Shown: in pieces, positions 1-4,901 of the stretch
Layout: each line of letters starts with the position of its first letter
How positions within the stretch are numbered: position 1 is the first letter of the stretch
Source of the DNA: Verrucomicrobiota bacterium
GTDB taxonomy: Bacteria > Verrucomicrobiota > Verrucomicrobiia > Opitutales > Opitutaceae
DNA: 6,032 bases
Direction: 5' to 3'
Assembly (NCBI GenBank): GCA_023433275.1
Contig: JAEZDN010000099.1
Coordinates: 1 to 6,032 of the forward strand
Position numbers and translations under genes: made by a program
Notes under the pieces: model-generated
Seen by the model: the letters and a program-made list of their open reading frames with translations, nothing else
Database searches by the model: none
What the model was told of the DNA's origin: nothing

Positions 1-30
1 CCCCCAACCACTCCGCCCCGCCCATGCACG

Positions 31-49
31 AGTACCCAATTGGGTTACT
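31..49. other. Imperfect palindrome with short T run at left edge
   Basis: Positions 34-45 form a perfect 12-bp palindrome (ACCCAATTGGGT). The flanks 31-33 (AGT) and 47-49 (ACT) extend the pairing with one bulged T at 46. A run of Ts follows directly on the plus strand (TTTT at 49-52). It could be a weak terminator for a plus-strand gene lying left of the window, or a dyad operator. The stem is AT-containing and short, so neither reading is secure. Confidence 0.3.
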
Positions 50-99
50 TTTGCCCGGTCCTTCGCCCGCTTCTCCCCCTTTCCCGATTCCGCCACCCC

Positions 100-140
100 A
101 AAATAAAACCGCCGCAACCCGAAAGCAGGGGCTGCGGCGG
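100..140 (-). terminator. Rho-independent terminator of the Spy-like gene
   Basis: The arms at 133-140 and 109-116 pair perfectly over 8 bp (CCGCCGCA with TGCGGCGG). After one mismatch (117/132), three more G-C pairs form (118-120 with 129-131), closing an 8-nt loop. Read on the minus strand, the stem is followed immediately by TTTTATTTT (108-100). This is a textbook intrinsic terminator, 42 bp beyond the stop codon of the minus-strand gene at 182-607. Confidence 0.9.
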
Positions 141-150
141 TTCGCGCACA

Positions 151-170
151 CCACGGTTTTGAGACCGCGG
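151..170 (-). other. Small hairpin between stop codon and terminator
   Basis: Arms 151-157 and 164-170 pair as CC, one A/C mismatch, then CGGT with ACCG, around a 6-nt loop. It lies in the 3' untranslated part of the Spy-like transcript, upstream of the strong terminator. It may add mRNA 3'-end stability, but nothing in the sequence shows a function. Confidence 0.3.
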
Positions 171-181
171 CAATTCGTAGT

Positions 182-607
182 TCAGGGAGTCCCGGCCTTC
201 TCGCGGCGATCCTCCCGGCGCTCCATCCGGTCGCGCCGCTTTTCAAACTTGTCCTTCATTTTGTCGGCCTTCGCCCGCTGCTCGGGCGTGAGAATCGCAT
301 GCCGCTGCGTGCGGTATTTCTCACGGATCGCCTGCGCCTGCGCGCGCTTCGCGTCCTTGTCCACCGTCGCGGACCGCACCGCCTCGAGCTCCGCCCGCTC
401 CTGCTGGGCCAGCTCCTTGAGGCGCGCTTTCTGGTCCTCGTTCAGGCCCAGTTCGTCGGCCAGGCGTTCCGCTCCTTGGTGGAGTCGTTCACGGCGTTCG
501 CCACCGGGGGCCGCGCCATCGCCGGCCATCCCAGCCGGCAAGGTGATGAAAAGCGAGCCGAGCGCGATCGCCAGGCTCTTGAGGGCAAGCTTCGGGGAAA
601 GTTTCAT
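182..607 (-). CDS. Secreted Spy/CpxP-like periplasmic protein
   Basis: A 141-residue protein of the Spy/CpxP (LTxxQ motif) type, periplasmic helical proteins that in enterobacteria act as ATP-independent chaperones or envelope-stress sensors. Residues 1-28 look like a signal peptide: KLSPK at the N-terminus, a hydrophobic core, and AGMA before a probable cleavage. The mature part is almost entirely charged alpha-helix. It carries two LTxxQ-like motifs, LNEDQ at 55-59 and LTPEQ at 106-110, about 50 residues apart as in the family. The C-terminus (123-137) is extremely rich in Arg, Lys and Glu and probably coiled-coil. The start at 607 is the only one that gives a signal peptide; no good Shine-Dalgarno sequence precedes it. 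The gene is monocistronic: a terminator follows and the next gene diverges. Chaperone activity is inferred from the family, and a heavy-metal-sensing relative is also possible. Confidence 0.82.
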   Translation of the reverse strand: MKLSPKLALKSLAIALGSLFITLPAGMAGDGAAPGGERRERLHQGAERLADELGLNEDQKARLKELAQQERAELEAVRSATVDKDAKRAQAQAIREKYRTQRHAILTPEQRAKADKMKDKFEKRRDRMERREDRREKAGTP

Positions 608-762
608 GGTCGCGATATGACGCGTCGCCCGGTATGAGGTTTCGGCCTTCGCTGTTTTTTTCGTGGGGGTGGCGAATCCGGCGCCTCCCGGCTCCCGTCC
701 CGCCGCTTTCCGGAATTTAACTTGGCACCCGTCCCCCGCTTCCTGTCACTTCGCATCCTGCC

Positions 763-1137
763 ATGGACTTCCCCCGCCTTACCGCCATCGCCCGCGACGT
801 GGTCGCCGCCGCCGAGCGCCGCCTGCCCGCCGAGGTGCGCGAGGCGGCCGGTCAGGTCCCGGTGTGTTATGAACCATTGCCCAACCCCGAGATCGTGGCC
901 GAGGGCTGGGAACCCGACATCCTGGGCCTCTTCGTCGGCCACGAACACGGCGGCGAACTGCGCGACGATCCCGCCCCCCTGCCGCCCCAGATCCTCCTCT
1001 TTCTCGAAAACCTCTGGGACTACGCCGAGGGCGATGAAAACATCTTTCGCGACGAGGTGCGCCTCACCTACCTGCACGAACTCGGTCACTACCTGGGTTG
1101 GGACGAGGACGAGGTCGCCCGCCGCGGCTTGGAGTAA
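763..1137 (+). CDS. Zincin-like metallopeptidase (DUF1025/PF06262 type)
   Basis: A 124-residue cytosolic protein without signal peptide or membrane segment. The C-terminal motif HELGHYLGWDEDE starts at residue 105: His105 and His109 are zinc ligands, Glu106 the catalytic base, Gly112 the turn, and Asp114/Glu115 sit where the third ligand is expected. The preceding DILGLFVG (52-59), the Pro-rich segment with a hydrophobic strand QILLFLENL (76-84), and EVRLTYLHE match the order in the small PF06262 family of minimal zincins. Length is normal for that family. The physiological substrate is unknown and proteolysis has rarely been shown. The start at 763 fits the family N-terminus, but no Shine-Dalgarno sequence is visible. 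It is divergent from the Spy-like gene across a 155-bp gap, and no partner is obvious. Confidence is high for the family, low for function. Confidence 0.85.
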   Translation: MDFPRLTAIARDVVAAAERRLPAEVREAAGQVPVCYEPLPNPEIVAEGWEPDILGLFVGHEHGGELRDDPAPLPPQILLFLENLWDYAEGDENIFRDEVRLTYLHELGHYLGWDEDEVARRGLE

Positions 1138-1143
1138 CGCCCT

Positions 1144-1158
1144 GGGTGGAACCCGCCC
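1144..1158. other. Hairpin just after the metallopeptidase stop
   Basis: GGGTGG (1144-1149) pairs with CCGCCC (1153-1158) around a 3-nt loop, with one G-T pair. No T run follows on the plus strand, so it is not a typical intrinsic terminator. On the minus strand the stem is preceded by GGA, resembling the GGAG foot of REP-like elements, so it may be a worn member of the hairpin family found elsewhere in this window. Confidence 0.35.
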
Positions 1159-1246
1159 TCCAGGCGTTTGGGCCTCCCCGATCCCTCCACCCCGACTCCG
1201 CCGCCCCGCTTCGAGAACGGCCGATCCGGTCTCTCTCTTTTACCCG

Positions 1247-1270
1247 GTAGGGGTCGAGCTTGCTCGATCC
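1247..1270 (+). repeat. REP-like hairpin with GTAG foot (copy 1)
   Basis: The foot GTAG (1247-1250) is followed by arm GGGTCGAG (1251-1258), loop CTTG (1259-1262) and arm CTCGATCC (1263-1270). All eight positions pair, one as G-T. The architecture of foot, 8-bp stem and CTTG loop recurs at 2489-2513, 3268-3292 and, inverted, 3314-3338 with different arm sequences. A GTAG or GGAG tetranucleotide 5' of an imperfect palindrome is the known signature of REP elements mobilised by RAYT transposases. Membership here is inferred from structure alone. Confidence 0.6.
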
Positions 1271-1310
1271 TTGGATCATCACGTCGCACTCGGCCGGATT
1301 CATGCAGTTG

Positions 1311-1458
1311 AACCACAGAGGAACACCGATAAACACGAATGGGGACCGAGGTGGCGTCATCCGTGAACCCCAACTTCATTTCACCGAACGGCGAAACAAA
1401 CCGCGAGCTCTTAACCGCTGTAAACCATTCCGGTGCGTATCTGTGCCTATCTGTGGTT
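1311..1458. repeat. 148-bp element with imperfect terminal inverted repeats
   Basis: The left end (1311-1340) begins AACCACAGA and continues in ACAC/GATA steps. The right end (1427-1458), read in reverse complement, also begins AACCACAGA and matches most of the following 20 positions (GATA, CAC and GAAT shared), allowing a 2-nt gap. The interior (about 86 bp) has no coding potential. AACCACAGA followed by ACAC/GATA steps resembles a dispersed intergenic repeat I associate with Verrucomicrobiota and Planctomycetota genomes. It could be a small non-autonomous mobile element (MITE-like) or two inverted copies of a short repeat. No target-site duplication is evident. Confidence 0.55.
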
Positions 1459-1615
1459 TCCCTCTGAATTGTTCCGGCTTTAGCGAGTCGCCCCGATGAA
1501 CCGTACCGACAAGCGTTTCCCCGCATTCAATCAACGCGTCCCGGGCGGGAACCCGTCACACCGGATTGCACGGGTCGCACCCGCCGCCACCCTCCTTCCA
1601 CCCAACTAGGGCTTT

Positions 1616-1632
1616 CATTCGCCCGGCGAATG
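1616..1632. promoter_or_regulatory. Perfect 17-bp palindrome upstream of the SYLF gene
   Basis: CATTCGC (1616-1622) and GCGAATG (1626-1632) are perfect inverted repeats around a 3-nt centre, ending 58 bp before the SYLF start codon. A second, weaker dyad follows (GTGCC 1639-1643 with GGCAC 1656-1660). The position suits a repressor or activator site or a 5'-UTR hairpin. No regulator is encoded nearby, and the assignment as an operator is inference from symmetry and position. Confidence 0.35.
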
Positions 1633-1690
1633 TGTTTAGTGCCAATAAGTAGCCCGGCACTCCCCGGCCAGCCTGCTGTCATCATCCACA

Positions 1691-2377
1691 ATGAAGAAGT
1701 TTCTCACCGCCGTCCTTTCTCTTGCCGCCCTGGCCGTCAGCCTCCCTGCCGCCACGGGCCTCACGCGCGAAAACGTGATCACCCAACTCGATTCCTGCGA
1801 GGCCATCCTCCAGGAAATTCAGGGTAACGTGCGCACCGCCATCCCGGCCGAGGTGCTCCGGAAGGCCAAGGGGATCGTCATCGTCAACCAGTTCCAAGGC
1901 GGCTTCATCTTCGGCATCAAGGACGGCTACGGCGTCGCCATGGTCCGCCGCCCCAACGGCCGCTGGTCCGTCCCCGCCTTCCTCAAGGCCGGCGAGTTCA
2001 GCTTCGGCCTCCAGGCGGGCGCCAAGGCCATCAACGCCGTGTATATCCTGATGGACGACGACGCCGCGCGCCTCCTCTTCCGCAACCGCATGAACCTCGG
2101 CGCCGACGCCAAGGCCGTCGCCGGCATCCGCGCCAGCGAACGCGAGGCGGTCAACCGCGAGCTCCCCGGCGATGCCAATGTCCTGGTCTACTCCGCCACC
2201 GAGGGCCTGTACCTCGGCGCCACCATCAAGACCGGCTACCTGTCGCCGAACCAGAAGGCCAACGAACTTTTCTACAACAACAAGCACCGGATGCCCGAGC
2301 TGCTCTACAGCGACTGGACCCAACCGCCGCAGGAAGCCCGCTTCCTGATGGATTACGTCACGCGCCTCACGCGCTGA
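1691..2377 (+). CDS. Secreted SYLF/Ysc84-domain lipid-binding protein
   Basis: A 228-residue protein. Residues 1-21 are a signal peptide (MKKF, hydrophobic core, LPAA before cleavage), so it is exported. From about residue 28 it is a SYLF (Ysc84/DUF500) domain, a fold that binds phosphoinositides in eukaryotes and is found in many secreted bacterial proteins of unclear role. The family pattern is clear: AKGIVIV at 59-65, GGFIFGIKDGYGVAMVRR at 70-87, RWSVPAFLKAG at 91-101, FGLQAGAKAINAVYILM at 105-121, LGADA at 136-140, and VYSATEGLYLGATI at 166-179 near the end. The usual Gly-Pro after the GADA segment is replaced here by AGIR. Length is typical. The start is chosen because it begins the signal peptide; no Shine-Dalgarno sequence is seen. 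The gene stands alone, with a palindrome upstream and a strong terminator 22 bp downstream. Confidence 0.9.
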   Translation: MKKFLTAVLSLAALAVSLPAATGLTRENVITQLDSCEAILQEIQGNVRTAIPAEVLRKAKGIVIVNQFQGGFIFGIKDGYGVAMVRRPNGRWSVPAFLKAGEFSFGLQAGAKAINAVYILMDDDAARLLFRNRMNLGADAKAVAGIRASEREAVNRELPGDANVLVYSATEGLYLGATIKTGYLSPNQKANELFYNNKHRMPELLYSDWTQPPQEARFLMDYVTRLTR

Positions 2378-2399
2378 ACTTCTTCCCTCGCTTTCACCA

Positions 2400-2427
2400 C
2401 CCGCCGCACCCCGGCGGGTTTTTTATT
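2400..2427 (+). terminator. Rho-independent terminator of the SYLF gene
   Basis: Arm CCCGCCG (2400-2406) pairs perfectly with CGGCGGG (2412-2418) around a 5-nt loop and is followed at once by TTTTTTATT (2419-2427). It starts 22 bp after the SYLF stop codon. Read from the other strand there is no T run, so it serves the plus strand only. Confidence 0.93.
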
Positions 2428-2488
2428 GCCCCGACCCCCGACGCGGCATCCCCGATCCCGCTACTCTCCCATATAGGCGCGGTCTTCC

Positions 2489-2513
2489 GTAGGGGCGCAG
2501 TCTTGCTGCGCCC
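2489..2513 (+). repeat. REP-like hairpin with GTAG foot (copy 2)
   Basis: Foot GTAG (2489-2492), arm GGGCGCAG (2493-2500), loop TCTTG (2501-2505) and arm CTGCGCCC (2506-2513): a perfect 8-bp stem. It lies between the converging SYLF and CinA-like genes. There is no T run on either strand, so it is not an intrinsic terminator, although it may protect 3' ends of the transcripts that meet here. Confidence 0.65.
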
Positions 2514-2539
2514 TGGCGCACGCGCCGCGAACACGCAAC

Positions 2540-2560
2540 GGGCGCAGCAGGCCCACGCGC
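2540..2560 (-). repeat. Degenerate inverted REP-like copy
   Basis: On the minus strand the 3' half of copy 2 recurs: CTGCTGCGCCC (2550-2540) against TTGCTGCGCCC at 2503-2513. It is preceded by GTGGG (2556-2552), which may be the remnant of a GTAGGG foot and arm with the rest of the arm deleted. Together with 2489-2513 it would form an inverted pair, like the composite BIME elements of enterobacteria. Confidence 0.4.
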
Positions 2561-2578
2561 TCCGGCCGCGCCTGCCGT

Positions 2579-3073
2579 TCACCTCCGCGCCTCGCGCAGG
2601 TAGTTGACCAACTCCACCAACACCGCCTCCGCCACCCGCTCCTGCACCGTGACCCGATCCGCGCCCGGCACCTCGAGGTGACCCGATACCATGACCGCGC
2701 CGCCGCGATGCCCGTGGCAAATCGCCCACCACGCGTGCGGCGTCTTCACCTTCCTCGCCGGCGCCGCTTCGGCATAACCCGTCACCGCCACCGTCACGTC
2801 CGCGCCAAAGAGCTTCGCCGCCCCCGCTGCCATTTCGACGGCCACCCGCTGTGAGACACAATTCACGCCTCTCGCGTGCGCCCGGTTCACGCCGAGCAAT
2901 TTCACTTTTTGCTCCAATGCATAGGCCGTGACGCCTCCGAGAAAATATTCCGAGGCACCCGACACCGCCGTGACGCGCGCCTGGATCTGGCCGCCCGTCA
3001 GGCTTTCCGCCACCGCCAGACTCAGGGCCGGCCGGCGCCGGAGGAGTTTCTTGAGTTCGGCCGCCGTGCTCAT
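2579..3073 (-). CDS. CinA-family protein (stand-alone C-terminal domain)
   Basis: A 164-residue protein equal to one CinA C-terminal domain, which in characterised members (PncC) deamidates nicotinamide mononucleotide to nicotinate mononucleotide in NAD salvage. Shared features are SLAVAESLTGG at 18-28 with the nucleophile region (usually ESCTGG), VSGASEYFLGGVTAYALEQKVKLLGV at 37-62, VS.RVA.EMA at 73-82, and VPGADR...RVAEAVL at 135-152. The segment usually reading G-I-A-G-P-x-G-G-T is here VTGYAEAAP (97-105), lacking the Gly-Pro-Gly loop, so enzymatic activity is uncertain. The start at 3073 is chosen because it begins the domain. The frame stays open to 3346, but the upstream part has no similarity and runs through a repeat hairpin. 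There is no N-terminal MoCF-like domain. The gene is separated from the upstream hydrolase by 352 bp and probably has its own promoter. Confidence 0.83.
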   Translation of the reverse strand: MSTAAELKKLLRRRPALSLAVAESLTGGQIQARVTAVSGASEYFLGGVTAYALEQKVKLLGVNRAHARGVNCVSQRVAVEMAAGAAKLFGADVTVAVTGYAEAAPARKVKTPHAWWAICHGHRGGAVMVSGHLEVPGADRVTVQERVAEAVLVELVNYLREARR

Positions 3074-3267
3074 GAACGCATGCTGCCAGTCCCGCCCGCC
3101 TTGTCCACCCCGTAGGGTCTCCGACTGGCCCCTAACGTCCAAACCGCAACGCCGCCGTCGGATCGCGAATTCGCCGGGGAATCCCGGGCCTGAAAGTCGA
3201 ACGCGCGAATCCCAGCACGTTGCGGGGCAGCCGCTCCGATCCAACGCGTTGAAGTCTACAACTTGAT

Positions 3268-3292
3268 GTAGGGGCACGGCTTGACCGCGCCC
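3268..3292 (+). repeat. REP-like hairpin with GTAG foot (copy 3)
   Basis: Foot GTAG (3268-3271), arm GGGCACGG (3272-3279), loop CTTGA (3280-3284) and arm CCGCGCCC (3285-3292). Seven of eight positions pair, with one A/C mismatch. It forms an inverted pair with 3314-3338, 21 bp away. Confidence 0.65.
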
Positions 3293-3313
3293 TTTTCTCG
3301 CTGGGGCAAACGA

Positions 3314-3338
3314 GGGCGTGGACAAGCCACGTCCCTGC
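3314..3338 (-). repeat. REP-like hairpin, inverted, GCAG foot (copy 4)
   Basis: Read on the minus strand from 3338: GCAG (3338-3335), arm GGACGTGG (3334-3327), loop CTTGT (3326-3322) and arm CCACGCCC (3321-3314). CGTGG/CCACG pair perfectly and two outer G-C pairs flank an A/C mismatch. The foot differs from GTAG by one base. The layout matches copy 3 exactly in arm and loop length. Confidence 0.6.
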
Positions 3339-3425
3339 AACGGCACCGTTCAACCGCGCACACGGCGATCCCGCCAACTGCATAGTTCCGGCAGAGACTG
3401 CGCCCCGGCACCCGACGACCGCCCG

Positions 3426-4358
3426 CTACTTCGAGTGCGTCAGGAACCAATCGTACAGGTCCTTGCTGTCGTAAACGCGGATCCACGCGTCGTGCCGCAT
3501 GTCCGCTTCGATCGTGAACCGCACCTCCGGGTGGCCCAGCCGCTCGAGCTCGTTCAGCAACGGATAGAAATACTTCACCGGCACGGCCGGATCGCGCCCG
3601 CCCGCGAATACCCACATCGGCATGGGCGGCTTCGCCAGCGCCGCCGCCTGCGAGGGGACGCCATAGCCGACGACCGGCGCGATCGCCGCGAATCGCTCCG
3701 GATGCTTCGCCGCCAGATACCAGGTGCCGAATCCGCCGAGGCTGATGCCCGTGAGATACACGCGTTTCGGGTCCCCCTTGTACTTGGCGAGCACGCGATC
3801 CAGCGCGGGCAGGACATCGTCCGCCATGGTGTTCCAACCATTCCGGCTCTGCTCGGGATTCGACCGCGCCGCCGGGATTTCCTCGGACAGCTGGCCGTTC
3901 ATCACGTCAGCGTTTCGCGGGATCCACACGTACGGGTTGATGCCTTCCGCCCGGCGCGTCGGGATCTCCGCGCGCGTGCGATTCTTGATGTAACTCACCT
4001 CGCCCTGGTCCTGCATCGGCATCTGCGGCGAGATGATGACGAAGGGCAGGTCCTTTTTCTGGCACCAGGCCTCGAACAGCGGGCCGTGCTTGAGCACGTA
4101 ATCGAGCTCGCCCTTGCCATCGCCCCGCTCGCCATTCCCGTGCAGGAAGAGGATCACCGGCCACTTGTCCTGCTTTTCAAAATCCGGCGGCAAATAGACG
4201 AAATAATCGCGCTCGGTGTTCAGCGTCTTGCTCGGATAGGATTCCCGGAGCAACTGGGGTTCGGACTTGGCGGCGGCCGGCGCGACGAAAGCCGCGGCCA
4301 GCGCGGCGGACAGGATCAAGGCGGGGATTTTTTGCATGGGGCGTGGGGTTGCCCGCAT
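3426..4358 (-). CDS. Secreted alpha/beta-hydrolase (esterase/prolyl oligopeptidase-like)
   Basis: A 310-residue exported serine hydrolase of the phospholipase/carboxylesterase or PHB-depolymerase-like group. Residues 1-30 form a signal peptide with a long hydrophobic core ending PAAA. PVILFLHGNGERG (67-79) is the oxyanion strand. DPKRVYLTGISLGGFGTWYLA (196-216) is the nucleophile elbow with Ser206. GGRDPAVPV (254-262) supplies Asp256, and MRHDAW (287-292) supplies His289. Between PQMP (111-114) and the helix before the elbow there are about 65 residues, longer than usual for this group, suggesting an inserted lid or substrate loop. The start is uncertain: 4358 (18 bp after the SET stop) gives a basic N-terminus with RATPRP, while ATG at 4337 gives a compact 303-residue form starting MQKIP; a TTG at 4370 is less likely. 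It is third in the exonuclease-SET operon. The substrate cannot be told from sequence; an ester of a polymer or carbohydrate is plausible. Confidence 0.85.
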   Translation of the reverse strand: MRATPRPMQKIPALILSAALAAAFVAPAAAKSEPQLLRESYPSKTLNTERDYFVYLPPDFEKQDKWPVILFLHGNGERGDGKGELDYVLKHGPLFEAWCQKKDLPFVIISPQMPMQDQGEVSYIKNRTRAEIPTRRAEGINPYVWIPRNADVMNGQLSEEIPAARSNPEQSRNGWNTMADDVLPALDRVLAKYKGDPKRVYLTGISLGGFGTWYLAAKHPERFAAIAPVVGYGVPSQAAALAKPPMPMWVFAGGRDPAVPVKYFYPLLNELERLGHPEVRFTIEADMRHDAWIRVYDSKDLYDWFLTHSK

Positions 4359-4376
4359 CAGTAACCCCAACGCGGG

Positions 4377-4901
4377 TTATTTCAACCCTCGCAACGCCCG
4401 CCGCACCCGCCAGCGCTGCGCGGAGTTGACGATGAACCCCACGCACTCCTTTGCCCCGCACCGGCAGGGATGCTCCCGCCAGTCGCAATAGTCGAAACCG
4501 TAGTCGTAGGAAAGCTCTTCGCCCGGCGCGATGTCGCGCAGCGCGACGATCCAAATGTGCCCGCGAATGATCTGAATCTCGCAGTTGGGCCCGCAGGAAT
4601 GATTGATGCGCCGCGCCAGGTTCCACGACACCGCGCCGTCGATATCCCGGCGTTTGTTCAGGTCGAAGATGTAGACGCAGCCGTCGCCGCCCGCCGCGAG
4701 CCGCGCCAGGCGCTTCTGCTCGCGACGCCAGGCCTCGCCTTTCGTGATGCTTTCGCCCACGTATTCGATGACGCGTTCCCCCCGCGCGAGAAAATCCCGC
4801 GCAAACAGTCCGTAGCCATGCACGCCCGATCGCGCCAGTCGCACCTTGCTGCGATCCACCGCGGGTTTTGCCTTCACGCTCTTCATGCTGGTACGGATCA
4901 T
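4377..4901 (-). CDS. SET-domain protein-lysine methyltransferase with post-SET motif
   Basis: A 174-residue SET-domain protein, predicted to transfer methyl from S-adenosylmethionine to a lysine side chain. The eukaryotic-type motifs are all present: SGVHGYGLFA (25-34) with the SAM-binding GxG; IEYVGE (45-50); RINHSCGPNC (98-107), including the NHSCxPN knot motif; GEELSYDYGFD (127-137) with the catalytic-region tyrosines 132 and 134; and a post-SET CxCx4C (Cys146, 148, 153) that, with Cys103, should hold zinc. The start at 4901 makes an ATGA overlap with the stop of the exonuclease gene, pointing to coupled translation. ATGs at 4925 (inside that gene) and 4886 are alternatives. Bacterial relatives include the chlamydial SET protein that methylates histone-like proteins. 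The substrate here is unknown. No signal peptide, so it is cytosolic. Confidence 0.92.
   Translation of the reverse strand: MIRTSMKSVKAKPAVDRSKVRLARSGVHGYGLFARDFLARGERVIEYVGESITKGEAWRREQKRLARLAAGGDGCVYIFDLNKRRDIDGAVSWNLARRINHSCGPNCEIQIIRGHIWIVALRDIAPGEELSYDYGFDYCDWREHPCRCGAKECVGFIVNSAQRWRVRRALRGLK

Larger units (their letters stand above)
1138..1690. other. 553-bp non-coding region with several palindromes
   Basis: No convincing gene lies between the metallopeptidase and the SYLF gene. The frames that stay open have no recognisable domain and run across inverted repeats. From left to right it holds a short hairpin beside the metallopeptidase stop, a GTAG-footed hairpin, a 148-bp element with inverted-repeat ends, a stretch (about 1460-1610) in which I see nothing, and a perfect palindrome near the SYLF start. 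I could not identify a sigma-70 promoter with confidence. Confidence 0.7.
3074..3425. other. 352-bp non-coding region with inverted REP-like pair
   Basis: This gap lies between the minus-strand hydrolase and the CinA-like gene. Its only strong structures are the two hairpins at 3268-3292 and 3314-3338. Near 3099-3110 there is a half-element (CTTGTCCACCCC) that repeats the loop and 3' arm of the hairpin at 3314-3338. It is followed by GTAG at 3112-3115 and a weak GGGTC/GGCCC stem (3115-3131). I see no gene, T-run terminator or convincing promoter, although a promoter for the CinA-like gene should lie within it. Confidence 0.65.

Noticed and set aside
604..1089. Minus-strand open frame of 161 codons
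   Set aside because: It is antisense to the zincin-like gene and has no recognisable domain; the plus-strand frame has the HExxH motif.
1260..1499. Possible 79-residue protein on the plus strand
   Set aside because: It spans both ends of the inverted-repeat element, has no Shine-Dalgarno sequence and no resemblance to a protein family.
1682..2323. Minus-strand open frame of 213 codons rich in Val, Gly and Ala
   Set aside because: It is the shadow of the SYLF gene, which has a signal peptide, a family match and a terminator on the plus strand.
2489..2513. Intrinsic terminator for the CinA-like or SYLF gene
   Set aside because: No T run follows the stem on either strand, and the SYLF gene already has a clear terminator at 2400-2427.
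3074..3346. N-terminal extension of the CinA-like gene (91 extra codons)
   Set aside because: The extension has no family similarity, runs through the REP-like pair, and the CinA domain begins at the ATG at 3073.
3318..4364. Long open frame (348 codons) on the plus strand, longer than the gene opposite
   Set aside because: It is antisense to the esterase, whose signal peptide and Ser-Asp-His motifs are unmistakable. The plus-strand product is full of His, Arg and Pro, typical of the shadow of a GC-rich gene.
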